NCBI RefSeq assembly: GCF_901827175.1
Contig: NZ_LR594662.1
Location: forward strand, 2,356,001 to 2,420,000
Source: Variovorax sp. RA8
GTDB taxonomy: Bacteria > Pseudomonadota > Gammaproteobacteria > Burkholderiales > Burkholderiaceae_C
Direction: 5' to 3'
Length of the DNA: 64,000 bases
The notes beneath the pieces were generated by a model. The model searched no databases, had not been told where the DNA came from, and was given only the letters and a program-made list of their open reading frames with translations. The translations under genes were made by a program, and so were the position numbers. Shown in pieces: positions 7,865 through 16,043 of the stretch. The number at the start of each line of letters is the position of its first letter. Position 1 is the first letter of the stretch.

Positions 7865-8578
7865 TTAAGTGTTGACCGTGAGCGCGAGCGGCATCAGGTC
7901 GGCCGGCTGCTTGCGCGTCTCCAGATACATCTGCAGCCAGTTCGCCCACTCGACCATCAGGTGGTCCACGTGGCCGGACACGAGGGCCTGCGGCGCGGCG
8001 GCGCCCCACCAGACGATGAACCGGGCTTCGAATCCGGAGGGCCTGTCGCGCAGCTGATGCGCCATGTAGGCAAAGGTCTGCCCATTCCGGCAGACGCCAC
8101 GGCCCAGCCACCTGTGGGGAAACTCGGGGTCCATGGGGACCGGCAACTCGGCGTCGTCCGGCAGGACTTCCAATCGCAGCAGGCTGGGCATCGCGGTATG
8201 GCCAGCGATTTCGAGGATGCCGATCACCCCGCCCTCGAGCATCAGCTTGCCGAGATGGTCGGGGTGAGCGCGCTGCATGGCCATGCTGTTGGCGCCGCTG
8301 TAGCCGGTTCGCACCCAGTCCAGGAATTCCGCGCTGTTGCCTTCGGACACGAGCGCGGTCGCCCTCGATTCGACCCACTCGCCCTTGGAGGCAGCGGCCC
8401 ACGCTTCCTTCTTCGCGTCCGACTCCTCCAGCTCCTTCGCGAACAGCTTCGCCATGCCTTCCGTGCCCAGCTTGTCCATCAGCAGGCTCATCATGTGCCT
8501 GGCGCGGCGCACTTCCATGCGGCGGATCGTGTCCTGCGAGAGGGTCTCGCCGTTCTTTTGAAAAACGAATTTCTGCAT
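7865..8578 (-). CDS. hypothetical protein, 237 aa, unrecognised
   Basis: I do not recognise a family. The product is soluble, with no signal peptide or membrane segment. It opens with MQKFVFQKNGETLSQDTIRR, continues through a charged helical part (MDKLGTEGMAKLFAKELEE), and has histidine/acidic patches (RAHPDHLGK, EIAGHT) and a tryptophan-rich C-terminal half (FIVWWGAAAPQ, VEWANWLQMYLE). The start at 8576-8578 has a good Shine-Dalgarno sequence (GGAGAA). It is the first gene of the minus-strand operon with the Bug receptor (36-bp gap) and diverges from a TetR regulator, which suggests an enzyme or accessory factor of the pathway served by that receptor. Codon use is like its neighbours. Confidence 0.75.
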   Translation of the reverse strand: MQKFVFQKNGETLSQDTIRRMEVRRARHMMSLLMDKLGTEGMAKLFAKELEESDAKKEAWAAASKGEWVESRATALVSEGNSAEFLDWVRTGYSGANSMAMQRAHPDHLGKLMLEGGVIGILEIAGHTAMPSLLRLEVLPDDAELPVPMDPEFPHRWLGRGVCRNGQTFAYMAHQLRDRPSGFEARFIVWWGAAAPQALVSGHVDHLMVEWANWLQMYLETRKQPADLMPLALTVNT

Positions 8579-8802
8579 GTCGGTTCTCCGGGTTGAATGC
8601 GATGCGGTTGGGGGGGCTCCACGGCCGCGCGGCCGGGATCAGGCGTGTTCAAGGCTGTTGTTGACTACACGTATGGATAAAGTCTAGTGTCGACGCTACG
8701 CCATGCATGTCAGGGTTTACGAGGACGGAGATGAACAGCCTCGAGCCCTGCCGCCGGCTTCGCCAGGCCTCCTCCTGTACGGACGTATAAGATGGCGGAG
8801 CA

Positions 8803-9540
8803 ATGCAGACCACGGCCAAATCTCCCCCGCGTCGCCTTTCCCCCGGCGCCAGTTCGACAGGTCCGAAGCGACGGGCGGACAGCGAGGCGACCCGCCAGCG
8901 AATCCTCAATTGCGCCGAGAAGCTGTTCGCCGATGCGGGCTTCCATGCCACCTCGGTGCGCGACATCGCGACGCTGGCGGAATGCCAGTTCGCCCTCATC
9001 GGCTACCACTTCGGCTCAAAGTCGGAACTGTTGGACCATGTGCTTACGCGCCGTTCGTCCGTCCTGAACGAGGAGCGGATGGAGCGGCTCGATCGCCTTC
9101 GCGATCGCAGCAAGGGAAAGCCGATCGCGATCCGCGAACTGGTCGAGGCTTTCGTCGGGGCCATCATGGAGCGCGCAGGCCAGGGCGACGCTGGATGGTC
9201 CAACTACACCCGGTTGATTGCCGCGATCGCCATCAGTGCGGAGTGGAGCTACCTGACGGACAAGCATTTCAACCAGGTGGCGCGCCAGTACGTTGCCGAG
9301 ATGAAGCGGTCTCTGCCGAAGGTCACCGACGAGCGCCTGCACCAGGCGTTCTTCTTCCTGCTGGGCGCCATGTGCACCGTCTGCGCGCGGCCCGATCGGG
9401 TCGAGACGCTGTCGCAAGGTCGTTTCGGCTCCAAGGAAGTCGCTCACATGACCGAGAGCCTGTACACGTTCCTCGCGGCGGGGATCACGGCCGTAGCGCG
9501 GGATGCAGGTGCAAACAAGACCGCGGGCATGCCGCGGTAG
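8803..9540 (+). CDS. TetR/AcrR family regulator
   Basis: This 245-residue regulator has an N-terminal TetR helix-turn-helix at about residues 30-75 (RQRILNCAEKLFADAGF, then SVRDIATLAECQFALIGYHF with the usual YHFGSKSELL recognition helix end). The C-terminal ligand domain resembles the CerR/YbiH group (RLIAAIAISAEWSYL, FFFLLGAMCTVC). It diverges from the gene starting at 8578; the 224-bp intergenic region presumably holds the operator, but I could not define a convincing palindrome. Downstream on the same strand are DUF1330 and the indolepyruvate oxidoreductase genes. Confidence 0.9.
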   Translation: MQTTAKSPPRRLSPGASSTGPKRRADSEATRQRILNCAEKLFADAGFHATSVRDIATLAECQFALIGYHFGSKSELLDHVLTRRSSVLNEERMERLDRLRDRSKGKPIAIRELVEAFVGAIMERAGQGDAGWSNYTRLIAAIAISAEWSYLTDKHFNQVARQYVAEMKRSLPKVTDERLHQAFFFLLGAMCTVCARPDRVETLSQGRFGSKEVAHMTESLYTFLAAGITAVARDAGANKTAGMPR

Positions 9541-9631
9541 GCAAGCAAGGCGGCATCGCCGTCATGCCGAGGCGGCATTTCCGCGCCACCGCAACGGCTT
9601 GTACCCTCCCGGGCATCTGCACCGAGACACC

Positions 9632-9925
9632 ATGCCCTCCTACTGCATCGCGAATATCGAAGTCCACACGCCTGACATCTACGATTCCTATCGACGTCAG
9701 ACGGCCGGCACGTTGCCGAAGTTCGGCGGACGGTTCCTTGTCCGTGGCGGCGTCACCGAGGTCGCCGAAGGGTCCTGGCAGCCTGCGAGGCTCGTCGTCA
9801 TCGAGTTCCCGTCGATGGACGATTTGCAAGCTTGGTATCGGTCTCCGGAGTATCAGTCGATCGTCCGAGGCCGGCGCGAGGGCGCCCGCTCGGACGTGGT
9901 GTTCGTGGAAGGCTTTGCTCCTTGA
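9632..9925 (+). CDS. DUF1330 domain-containing protein
   Basis: A 97-residue ferredoxin-like dimeric alpha+beta barrel protein with the DUF1330 hallmarks: ANIEVHTPDIYDSYRRQ, PKFGGRFLVRGG, VVIEFPSMDDLQAWYRSPEY and a terminal FVEGF. The family has no established reaction. The start is the ATG at 9632, giving the canonical length. It lies between the TetR gene and the large oxidoreductase, all on the plus strand. Confidence 0.9.
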   Translation: MPSYCIANIEVHTPDIYDSYRRQTAGTLPKFGGRFLVRGGVTEVAEGSWQPARLVVIEFPSMDDLQAWYRSPEYQSIVRGRREGARSDVVFVEGFAP

Positions 9926-10057
9926 AGCCGATCGGCATCCGACCACACAGAGGCAAGTGCACGGGCGGTGACGGCCGATGCGTTGCCTGTGCCATCGATG
10001 CGCGGCTGCGGCCACTTTGTCCGACCCCCCCGCCTCCCTCCACGTGATCCTCCAAAG

Positions 10058-13000
10058 ATGAACACCGCAATCAGCCTCGACGACAAGTACACGGCCGTCT
10101 CGGGCCTGGCCTACATGAATGGCACGCATGCGCTGGTGCGACTGCCCATGCTGCAGCGTGAACGCGATGCCGCGGCAGGCCTCGACACAGCCGGCTTCAT
10201 CAGTGGCTACCGCGGCTCGCCGCTGGGCGGCTACGACCAGGCGCTGCAGAAGGCGAAGCAGCACCTGGACCGCCACCACGTAAGCTTCTTGCCGGGCATC
10301 AACGAGGAACTGGCGGCGACGGCCGTGTGGGGCACGCAGCAGGCGAACCTGCGGCCTGGAGCGAAGTACGACGGTGTCTTCGGAATCTGGTACGGGAAGG
10401 GCCCGGGCGTGGACCGCAGCGCGGATGTGTTCCGGCACGCCAACCAGGCCGGCACCTCCGCGCACGGAGGAGTGCTTGCACTGGCGGGCGACGACCACAG
10501 CGCGAAGTCCTCGACGATGGCGGCGCAGACCGACCACCTGTTCCAGGCGGTGGGCATGCCGGTGCTCGCGCCGGCCACCCTGCAGGACTTCATCGACCTT
10601 GGGCTGCATGGCTTCGCGATGTCCCGCTTCACCGGCCTGTGGGTCGGCATCAAGTGCGTCACGGACTGCGTGGAGAGCGCCGGCATCGTCGATGTGTCGC
10701 CCGACAGGATCCGCCCGGTGCTGCCGCAGGGACTCGACTTGCCGCCGGGAGGACTGAACATCCGCTGGCCCGAGGAGGGTTTCCTTGCGATGGAGCAGCG
10801 GCTCATGCAGCACAAGCTGCCCGCGGCTCTGGCCTATGCGCGCGCGAACCGGCTCGATCGCGTGCACTTCGATTCGCCGGGCGCGCGCCGCGGCATCGTG
10901 ACCTCCGGCAAGTCGTGGCTCGACGTGATGCAGGCCCTGGAGGACCTCGGCATCGACGCGACGGCCGCGCGCGAGCTCGGCCTGAAGGTCTACCAGGTGA
11001 CGATGCCCTGGCCGCTGGAACCGGAAGGCCTTGTGGCTTTCGCGCAGGGCTGCGAAGAGCTGCTGGTCGTCGAGGAGAAGCGCGACCTGCTGGAGAGCCA
11101 GGCCAAGCAGGTGCTTTACGGGCGGCCTGCCGCGCCGCGCGTGATCGGAAAGGCCGGCGCCGATGACCTGCTGTCCGCCGCGGGCGAAATCGATCCCGCG
11201 ATCGTGGCCCGCGCGGTCGCGAAGTGGCTCGGTCTAGCAGGGCCGCTCGCCACTCGTCGCATCGCCGCCATCGACGCGGCGGTGCGCGCTGCCGAGGTGC
11301 ACAAGCCCTCGGAGCAGCGAACGCCCTATTTCTGTTCGGGTTGCCCACACAACACCTCGACCAAAGTGCCGGAGGGCTCGCGCGCGCAGGCGGGCATCGG
11401 CTGCCACTACATGGCGCAGTGGATGGACCGCGAGACCGAGACATTCACGCAGATGGGCGGCGAGGGCGCGAACTGGGTCGGCCAGTCCCGCTACGTGAGC
11501 GACGGCCACGTGTTCCAGAACCTGGGCGACGGTACGTACTTTCACTCCGGCCATCTCGCGATCCGACAGGCCGTCGCGGCCGGCACCTCGATCACATACA
11601 AGATCCTGTTCAATGACGCCGTCGCCATGACGGGCGGCCAGGAACACGACGGCCGCCTCACGCCGGCTTCGATCGCGCGGCAGGTGCTGGCCGAAGGCGT
11701 GCGCGAGGTGGTGGTGGTCACGGACGATCCGGCCAAGTACCCGGCGGGGTTCTTCCCTGCCGGCGTGCAGGTGCATCCGCGCACCGAGCTCGACCTCGTG
11801 CAGCGGCGCCTGCGCGAGATCCCGCAGGTGACTGCGCTCATCTTCGACCAGACTTGCGCGGCCGAGAAGCGCCGCCGCCGCAAGAAAGCCGCGATGCCGC
11901 AGGAGCAGCGGCGCGCCTTCATCCATTCCGGGGTCTGCGAAGGCTGCGGTGATTGCGGCGTGCAGTCCAACTGCGTATCGATCGAGCCGCTGGAGACCGA
12001 CTTCGGCCGCAAGCGCCGCATCAACCAGTCGTCCTGCAACCAGGACCTGTCATGCGTGCAAGGCTTCTGCCCGAGCTTCGTGACGGTGACCGGCGGCAAG
12101 CCGCGCAAGGCACTCGCCGCTGCCGGCGATGGCGGTGGCAAGCCGATGCCAGCGTTGCCGGACACCCAAGTGCCCGCAATCGCAGCACGTTATGGCTTGC
12201 TCGTGACCGGTGTGGGCGGAACCGGCGTCATCACCATCGGGCAACTGCTCGGCATGGCCGCGCACCTGGAAGGCAAGGCCGCGAACGTACTGGACATGAC
12301 GGGCCTGGCGCAGAAGGGCGGCGCCGTCACAAGCCACGTGCAGATCGCGCCCTCGCGCGATCTCCTGCACGCGCCCAAGCTCGCGGCCGCGTCAGCCGAC
12401 GCGGTGATCGGCTGCGACCTTCTGGTGACGGCCGGCAGCGACGTGCTCGCTCGGCTGCGGCGAGCCCACACCCGCGTCGTCGTGAACACCGACTCGCCGC
12501 CGACCGGCGCGTTCACGCGCGACGCCGAATGGAGCCTGCCGGGCGACCAGCTGCTGGACGCTGTCACGCAGGTCGTGGGGACGGACCATGTCGCCAGCGT
12601 GCCAGCCGCATCGCTTGCAGCGGCCCTGCTCGGGGACGCGATCGCTGCCAACGCATTCCTGCTGGGATTCGCGTGGCAGAAAGGTCTGATCCCGCTGGCG
12701 GCGGCCTCGATCGAGCGCACGATCGAGCTGAATGCAGTGGCCGTCGAGATGAACCGTCAGGCCTTCCGGTGGGGACGCGCGGCTGCCGCGGACCTGCCCT
12801 CGGTCCAGGCGGCCGCGCGGCCCGCGCAAGTGATCCAGTTCGTGCCGCGCCTCACGCAGACGCTGGAGCAACTGGTCGAGCACCGTGCGGGCCACCTGAT
12901 GGCCTACCAGTCGGCTGCGCTCGCGGCCCGCTACCGCACGTTCGTGGAGCGTGTCGCGCAGGCCGAGTCGGCACTCGGAGGCGGCCGGCGTCTCGCCGAG

Positions 13001-13516
13001 GCTGTGGCCCGTTCCTATGCGAAGCTTCTCGCGTACAAGGACGAGTACGAGGTCGCGCGGCTGTACGCCGACCCGAAGTTCCGCGAGCAACTCGACGCGG
13101 CGTTCGAAGGCGACTGGCGTCTCACCTACAACATGGCGCCGCCGGTGCTTCCCGGCCGCGATCCGCAGGGCCACCTGCGCAAGCGCGAGTTCGGCCCGTG
13201 GATCGCTTGCCTCTTCCCCCTGCTGGCGCGTCTGAAGGGGTTGCGCGGGACGGCCTTCGACGTGTTCGGCTACACGGCGGAGCGGCGCGAGGAGCGCCGG
13301 CTCATCGCGGACTACGAACGACTCGTCGAACACGTGCTGCACAGGCTCCACCCCGGCAACCACGGCCAGGCGATCGCGTTGGCCGTCCTGCCCGAGCAGG
13401 TGCGCGGCTTCGGCCACGTTAAGGAGAAAGCGATCGCGAGGATGCGGGCCGAGCAGGCGCGCCTGCTGGCCCTTTTCGACGCGGCTCCAGTGCCCGAAGT
13501 ACGCGAGGCGGCCTGA
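10058..13516 (+). CDS. indolepyruvate ferredoxin oxidoreductase family protein (fused subunits)
   Basis: This 1152-residue single-chain 2-oxoacid:ferredoxin oxidoreductase oxidatively decarboxylates aryl-pyruvates (or branched 2-oxoacids) to acyl-CoA using thiamine diphosphate and iron-sulfur clusters. The order is: N-terminal pyrimidine-binding part (GFISGYRGSPLGGYDQAL, residues ~35-60); TPP-binding part with the GDGT...N signature (NLGDGTYFHSGH, ~490-520); a cysteine-rich cluster site (CEGCGDCGVQSNC at ~626, then CNQDLSCVQGFC); a gamma-type domain (LLVTGVGGTGVITIGQLLG, ~712 onward); and the helical C-terminal domain. The length matches the fused form common in Burkholderiales. I used the ATG at 10058, where family similarity begins; no strong ribosome site is visible. 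Confidence 0.95.
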   Translation: MNTAISLDDKYTAVSGLAYMNGTHALVRLPMLQRERDAAAGLDTAGFISGYRGSPLGGYDQALQKAKQHLDRHHVSFLPGINEELAATAVWGTQQANLRPGAKYDGVFGIWYGKGPGVDRSADVFRHANQAGTSAHGGVLALAGDDHSAKSSTMAAQTDHLFQAVGMPVLAPATLQDFIDLGLHGFAMSRFTGLWVGIKCVTDCVESAGIVDVSPDRIRPVLPQGLDLPPGGLNIRWPEEGFLAMEQRLMQHKLPAALAYARANRLDRVHFDSPGARRGIVTSGKSWLDVMQALEDLGIDATAARELGLKVYQVTMPWPLEPEGLVAFAQGCEELLVVEEKRDLLESQAKQVLYGRPAAPRVIGKAGADDLLSAAGEIDPAIVARAVAKWLGLAGPLATRRIAAIDAAVRAAEVHKPSEQRTPYFCSGCPHNTSTKVPEGSRAQAGIGCHYMAQWMDRETETFTQMGGEGANWVGQSRYVSDGHVFQNLGDGTYFHSGHLAIRQAVAAGTSITYKILFNDAVAMTGGQEHDGRLTPASIARQVLAEGVREVVVVTDDPAKYPAGFFPAGVQVHPRTELDLVQRRLREIPQVTALIFDQTCAAEKRRRRKKAAMPQEQRRAFIHSGVCEGCGDCGVQSNCVSIEPLETDFGRKRRINQSSCNQDLSCVQGFCPSFVTVTGGKPRKALAAAGDGGGKPMPALPDTQVPAIAARYGLLVTGVGGTGVITIGQLLGMAAHLEGKAANVLDMTGLAQKGGAVTSHVQIAPSRDLLHAPKLAAASADAVIGCDLLVTAGSDVLARLRRAHTRVVVNTDSPPTGAFTRDAEWSLPGDQLLDAVTQVVGTDHVASVPAASLAAALLGDAIAANAFLLGFAWQKGLIPLAAASIERTIELNAVAVEMNRQAFRWGRAAAADLPSVQAAARPAQVIQFVPRLTQTLEQLVEHRAGHLMAYQSAALAARYRTFVERVAQAESALGGGRRLAEAVARSYAKLLAYKDEYEVARLYADPKFREQLDAAFEGDWRLTYNMAPPVLPGRDPQGHLRKREFGPWIACLFPLLARLKGLRGTAFDVFGYTAERREERRLIADYERLVEHVLHRLHPGNHGQAIALAVLPEQVRGFGHVKEKAIARMRAEQARLLALFDAAPVPEVREAA

Positions 13517-13584
13517 CGTGAACCGCGAGCAGCTGGTCCGCGTCGGCGGCAGCGACGTGCCCGAACGCGAAGCCACTTGCTGCG

Positions 13585-13725
13585 CGGTGCCGAATACGGG
13601 CAGCACTACCAGGTGGCGGAGGGCACGGCGCCCCGCCTGCTTGGCGGCGAAGCTCGCCTGGCGCCAGGCGATGTCGAGATTGTCTCGCCCACGCATGGCG
13701 TGCATCGCGTCCGCCGCACGCCAAT
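13585..13725 (+). pseudogene. possible cupin (cysteine-dioxygenase-like) C-terminal remnant
   Basis: One frame between the oxidoreductase and the LysR gene reads EYGQHYQVAEG.., then GEARLAPGDVEIVSP and GVHRVRRTP. This resembles the second cupin motif of cysteine-dioxygenase-like enzymes (LxPGDVExVSP..GVHxVRN). No start codon with family sequence, no first cupin motif and no normal end are present. The call rests on about 30 residues. Confidence 0.35.
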
Positions 13726-13825
13726 GCTGTTGCAGAGTAGACTGCAGCTGGCCCCGTCTCGGGTCGCCGGATCGGAGCGCCATGTCGCCGCTTCGGCGCC
13801 GCCGAGTTGCGGCTTTTGGAATGAC

Positions 13826-14797
13826 ATGAACGTTAGGCAGCTGCGATACTTCCTCCAGGTCGCCGAAGTCGGCAGCGTGACGCGCGCAGCGGAGGTCCTG
13901 CACATCGCCCAGCCGGCGTTGTCGCGCCAGATTCGCTCGCTCGAAGAAGACCTCGACGCGACTCTGTTCCACCGTTCCGAACGCGGCATCGCGCTCACGG
14001 AGGCCGGGGCATGCCTTCGCGAGAGGGCCGTCGAACTGCTGCGGCACTTCGATCGGGTGCGCTCGGAGGTTCGAGACCGGTCTGGCGATCCCAGGGGTGA
14101 GCTGACGATCGCGCTGCCTCCGTCCATGTCGGAGCTGCTCGCATTTCCGGTCGTCCAGCGATTCAGGACCAGCTTCCCCAACGTCTTGCTGAGAGTATTC
14201 GAAGCTTCTAGCGGGGTCCTCGACGCGTGGTCGATGGTTGCACACGGCAAGGCCGACTTGGCGGTGGTGGGCTCCGGAGAACCGCTCGCCAGTCTCGAAG
14301 CCTACCCATTCATCGAAGAGCCAATGGGCCTGATCGGCCCAGCCGAATCAGGTCTTGCCTTGGACAAGCCGGTGACCCTCGAAGATCTCGTCGATCGGCC
14401 GATGGTCATGACAAGCCGCCCCAACGTGGGCCGCATGTTCTTGGAAAGTGCGATGGCCGAGCGCAATCTCCGCCTCAACGTCGCGCTGGAGGTCAATACT
14501 CGGCAGCTGGTGCTGAAGGCGGTCCAATCAGGGCTGGGCTTCACAACCTTGCCCTTGTGTTCCGGGTGCGAGCTGCTCGAGCGGGGTGCCATCTCCATGG
14601 CGCCGATCGAGGGCGTGGTGATCTCTTGGCTTTTGATCAAGGGTCGCGAACAGGGGTTGTCCGTCGCCGGCCAGCGCATGCAGCTCATGCTTCGTCAGGT
14701 TGCACACGAGCAGATATCCACCGGTCGCTGGCCACTCGCCAGGATGAAGGGCTTCATGCCGCCGGAGGGCGGGCTCCCTCCGCCGCTTTCCACGTGA
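13826..14797 (+). CDS. LysR family transcriptional regulator
   Basis: This 323-residue LTTR begins MNVRQLRYFLQVAEVGSVTR with the helix-turn-helix AAEVLHIAQPALSRQIRSLE and a C-terminal effector domain (ELTIALPPSMSELLAFPVV..., LGFTTLPLCSG). The N-terminal sequence is of the CysB/NAC-like group. It is on the same strand as, and 104 bp upstream of, the Bug receptor gene at 14902, so it likely regulates the cluster that follows. The ATG at 13826 is the normal LTTR start; a longer in-frame extension runs into the cupin remnant and was rejected. Confidence 0.92.
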   Translation: MNVRQLRYFLQVAEVGSVTRAAEVLHIAQPALSRQIRSLEEDLDATLFHRSERGIALTEAGACLRERAVELLRHFDRVRSEVRDRSGDPRGELTIALPPSMSELLAFPVVQRFRTSFPNVLLRVFEASSGVLDAWSMVAHGKADLAVVGSGEPLASLEAYPFIEEPMGLIGPAESGLALDKPVTLEDLVDRPMVMTSRPNVGRMFLESAMAERNLRLNVALEVNTRQLVLKAVQSGLGFTTLPLCSGCELLERGAISMAPIEGVVISWLLIKGREQGLSVAGQRMQLMLRQVAHEQISTGRWPLARMKGFMPPEGGLPPPLST

Positions 14798-14901
14798 CAC
14801 CCCGGATCGGCATCGCCTCCATGCTGAGAAAGCATTTCCACCGCTAGCGCCGGGTTGCTAGCCTCTCCTCGCGTCACATGACTACTAGAGGAGACAGTCG
14901 C

Positions 14902-15870
14902 ATGAACAGGCGAAACATCATCGCCGCATCGATCGCATCGGTGCTGGGAACCCAACTGCACGCGCAGGGTAGCAACGACTATCCACGCCGCCCGGTCACG
15001 GTCATTTTTCCGTTCCCACCCGGATCGCCGGGCGATGTGGAAGTACGGGAAATCGGCAATGCAATGCAGAAGGCCACGGGTCAGCCGCTCGTCCTGGACT
15101 ATCGCCCCGGCGCAAGCGGCACCATCGGCACGCAACTCGTCCAGCGTGCCGCACCGGACGGTTACACGCTCCTGTACGGCTCCACGACCTCGATCGTGAC
15201 GTCGCCCGCCGTCATCATGAAGACGCCCTACAGCGGCACAGCCGACTTCGAGCCCATCACAGGCATTGGGCGCATCGACGCGGTGCTGCTCGTGCCGGCC
15301 AATTCCAAGTACCGCACCGCGCAGGAGCTTGCCGCGGCGATCAAGGCCAATCCGGGCAAGTTGAATTACGGCACGATCGGTCCTGGCTCGATGTCGCACC
15401 TGATCATCGAACTCTACCTGCGGACCATTGGCGCGCAAGCGACGCCTGTCGCGTACAAGGGGCCACCGCAGGCGGTGCAGGCGCTGATTGCAGGAGAAAT
15501 CGACTTCCTCTCGGACAGTGTTGCGACATCCGGCGGCCTCATCGATTCCGGAAAGGTCCGACCGCTCGCAGTGGCAACCAACAAGCGCATGTCCCAGTTG
15601 CCTGACGTCCCGACATTGACGGAGACGGGCGTCAAGTTGGTCCTCGGGGTGTGGCTCGGGTTGTTTGCGCCCAAAGGAACGCCTCGTCCGATCCTGGATC
15701 AGTGGGCGATGTACGCGAGCGACTATTTCCGCGACGCCGACGCGCGTTCGAAGATGCTTGCGCGGGGCGTGGAACCGATCCCGAGCACGCCGCAGGAATT
15801 CGCGCGCCAGGTCGCAGCGGACGAGGCGCAGTGGCGGCCCCTGATCAAGTCGCTGAACATCCAGACTTGA
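14902..15870 (+). CDS. Bug/TctC family periplasmic substrate-binding protein
   Basis: This 322-residue orphan receptor has signal peptide MNRRNIIAASIASVLGTQLHA, the opening RRPVTVIFPFPPGSPGD, the loop KLNYGTIGPGSMSHLII, PVAYKGPPQAVQALIAGEID and the ending EAQWRPLIKSLNIQT. Bug proteins bind a small carboxylate between two domains. The start at 14902 is supported by AGAGGAGA 10 bp upstream. It is the first gene of the plus-strand catabolic cluster and is followed by a strong hairpin terminator at 15888, as expected for a receptor made in excess over downstream enzymes. Confidence 0.93.
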   Translation: MNRRNIIAASIASVLGTQLHAQGSNDYPRRPVTVIFPFPPGSPGDVEVREIGNAMQKATGQPLVLDYRPGASGTIGTQLVQRAAPDGYTLLYGSTTSIVTSPAVIMKTPYSGTADFEPITGIGRIDAVLLVPANSKYRTAQELAAAIKANPGKLNYGTIGPGSMSHLIIELYLRTIGAQATPVAYKGPPQAVQALIAGEIDFLSDSVATSGGLIDSGKVRPLAVATNKRMSQLPDVPTLTETGVKLVLGVWLGLFAPKGTPRPILDQWAMYASDYFRDADARSKMLARGVEPIPSTPQEFARQVAADEAQWRPLIKSLNIQT

Positions 15871-15887
15871 AGTCGCGCGTCCGTCGG

Positions 15888-15920
15888 AGCGGGCAGCCTT
15901 CGGCTCGCCCGCTTCGTTTT
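15888..15920 (+). terminator. rho-independent terminator after the Bug gene
   Basis: AGCGGGCAGCC (15888-15898) pairs with GGCTCGCCCGCT (15902-15913, one bulged base) around a 3-nt loop, followed by TCGTTTT. It lies 18 bp after the Bug stop and would separate the receptor gene from the CocE-like hydrolase gene. Confidence 0.7.
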
Positions 15921-16043
15921 GACCTCGCGTGCCCCTCGCCTCACCGCCACCGTCCAGTGCATGTCAGCCATGCCACGACAGTATTTCCCGAACTGAATCG
16001 CCATCCTTATTCTTGCCGATTCGACAAGCCGAAGGACGACGCA

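Noticed and set aside
6893..8596. Plus-strand 567-codon open frame
   Set aside because: Lies opposite the Bug and hypothetical genes; composition is typical of antisense shadows.
8579..8802. TetR operator in the divergent intergenic region
   Set aside because: Candidate repeats around ACGTATGGATAA and ACGTATAAGA do not form a convincing palindrome; left unannotated.
12392..14245. Minus-strand 617-codon open frame
   Set aside because: Antisense to the indolepyruvate oxidoreductase and LysR genes, no recognisable domain.
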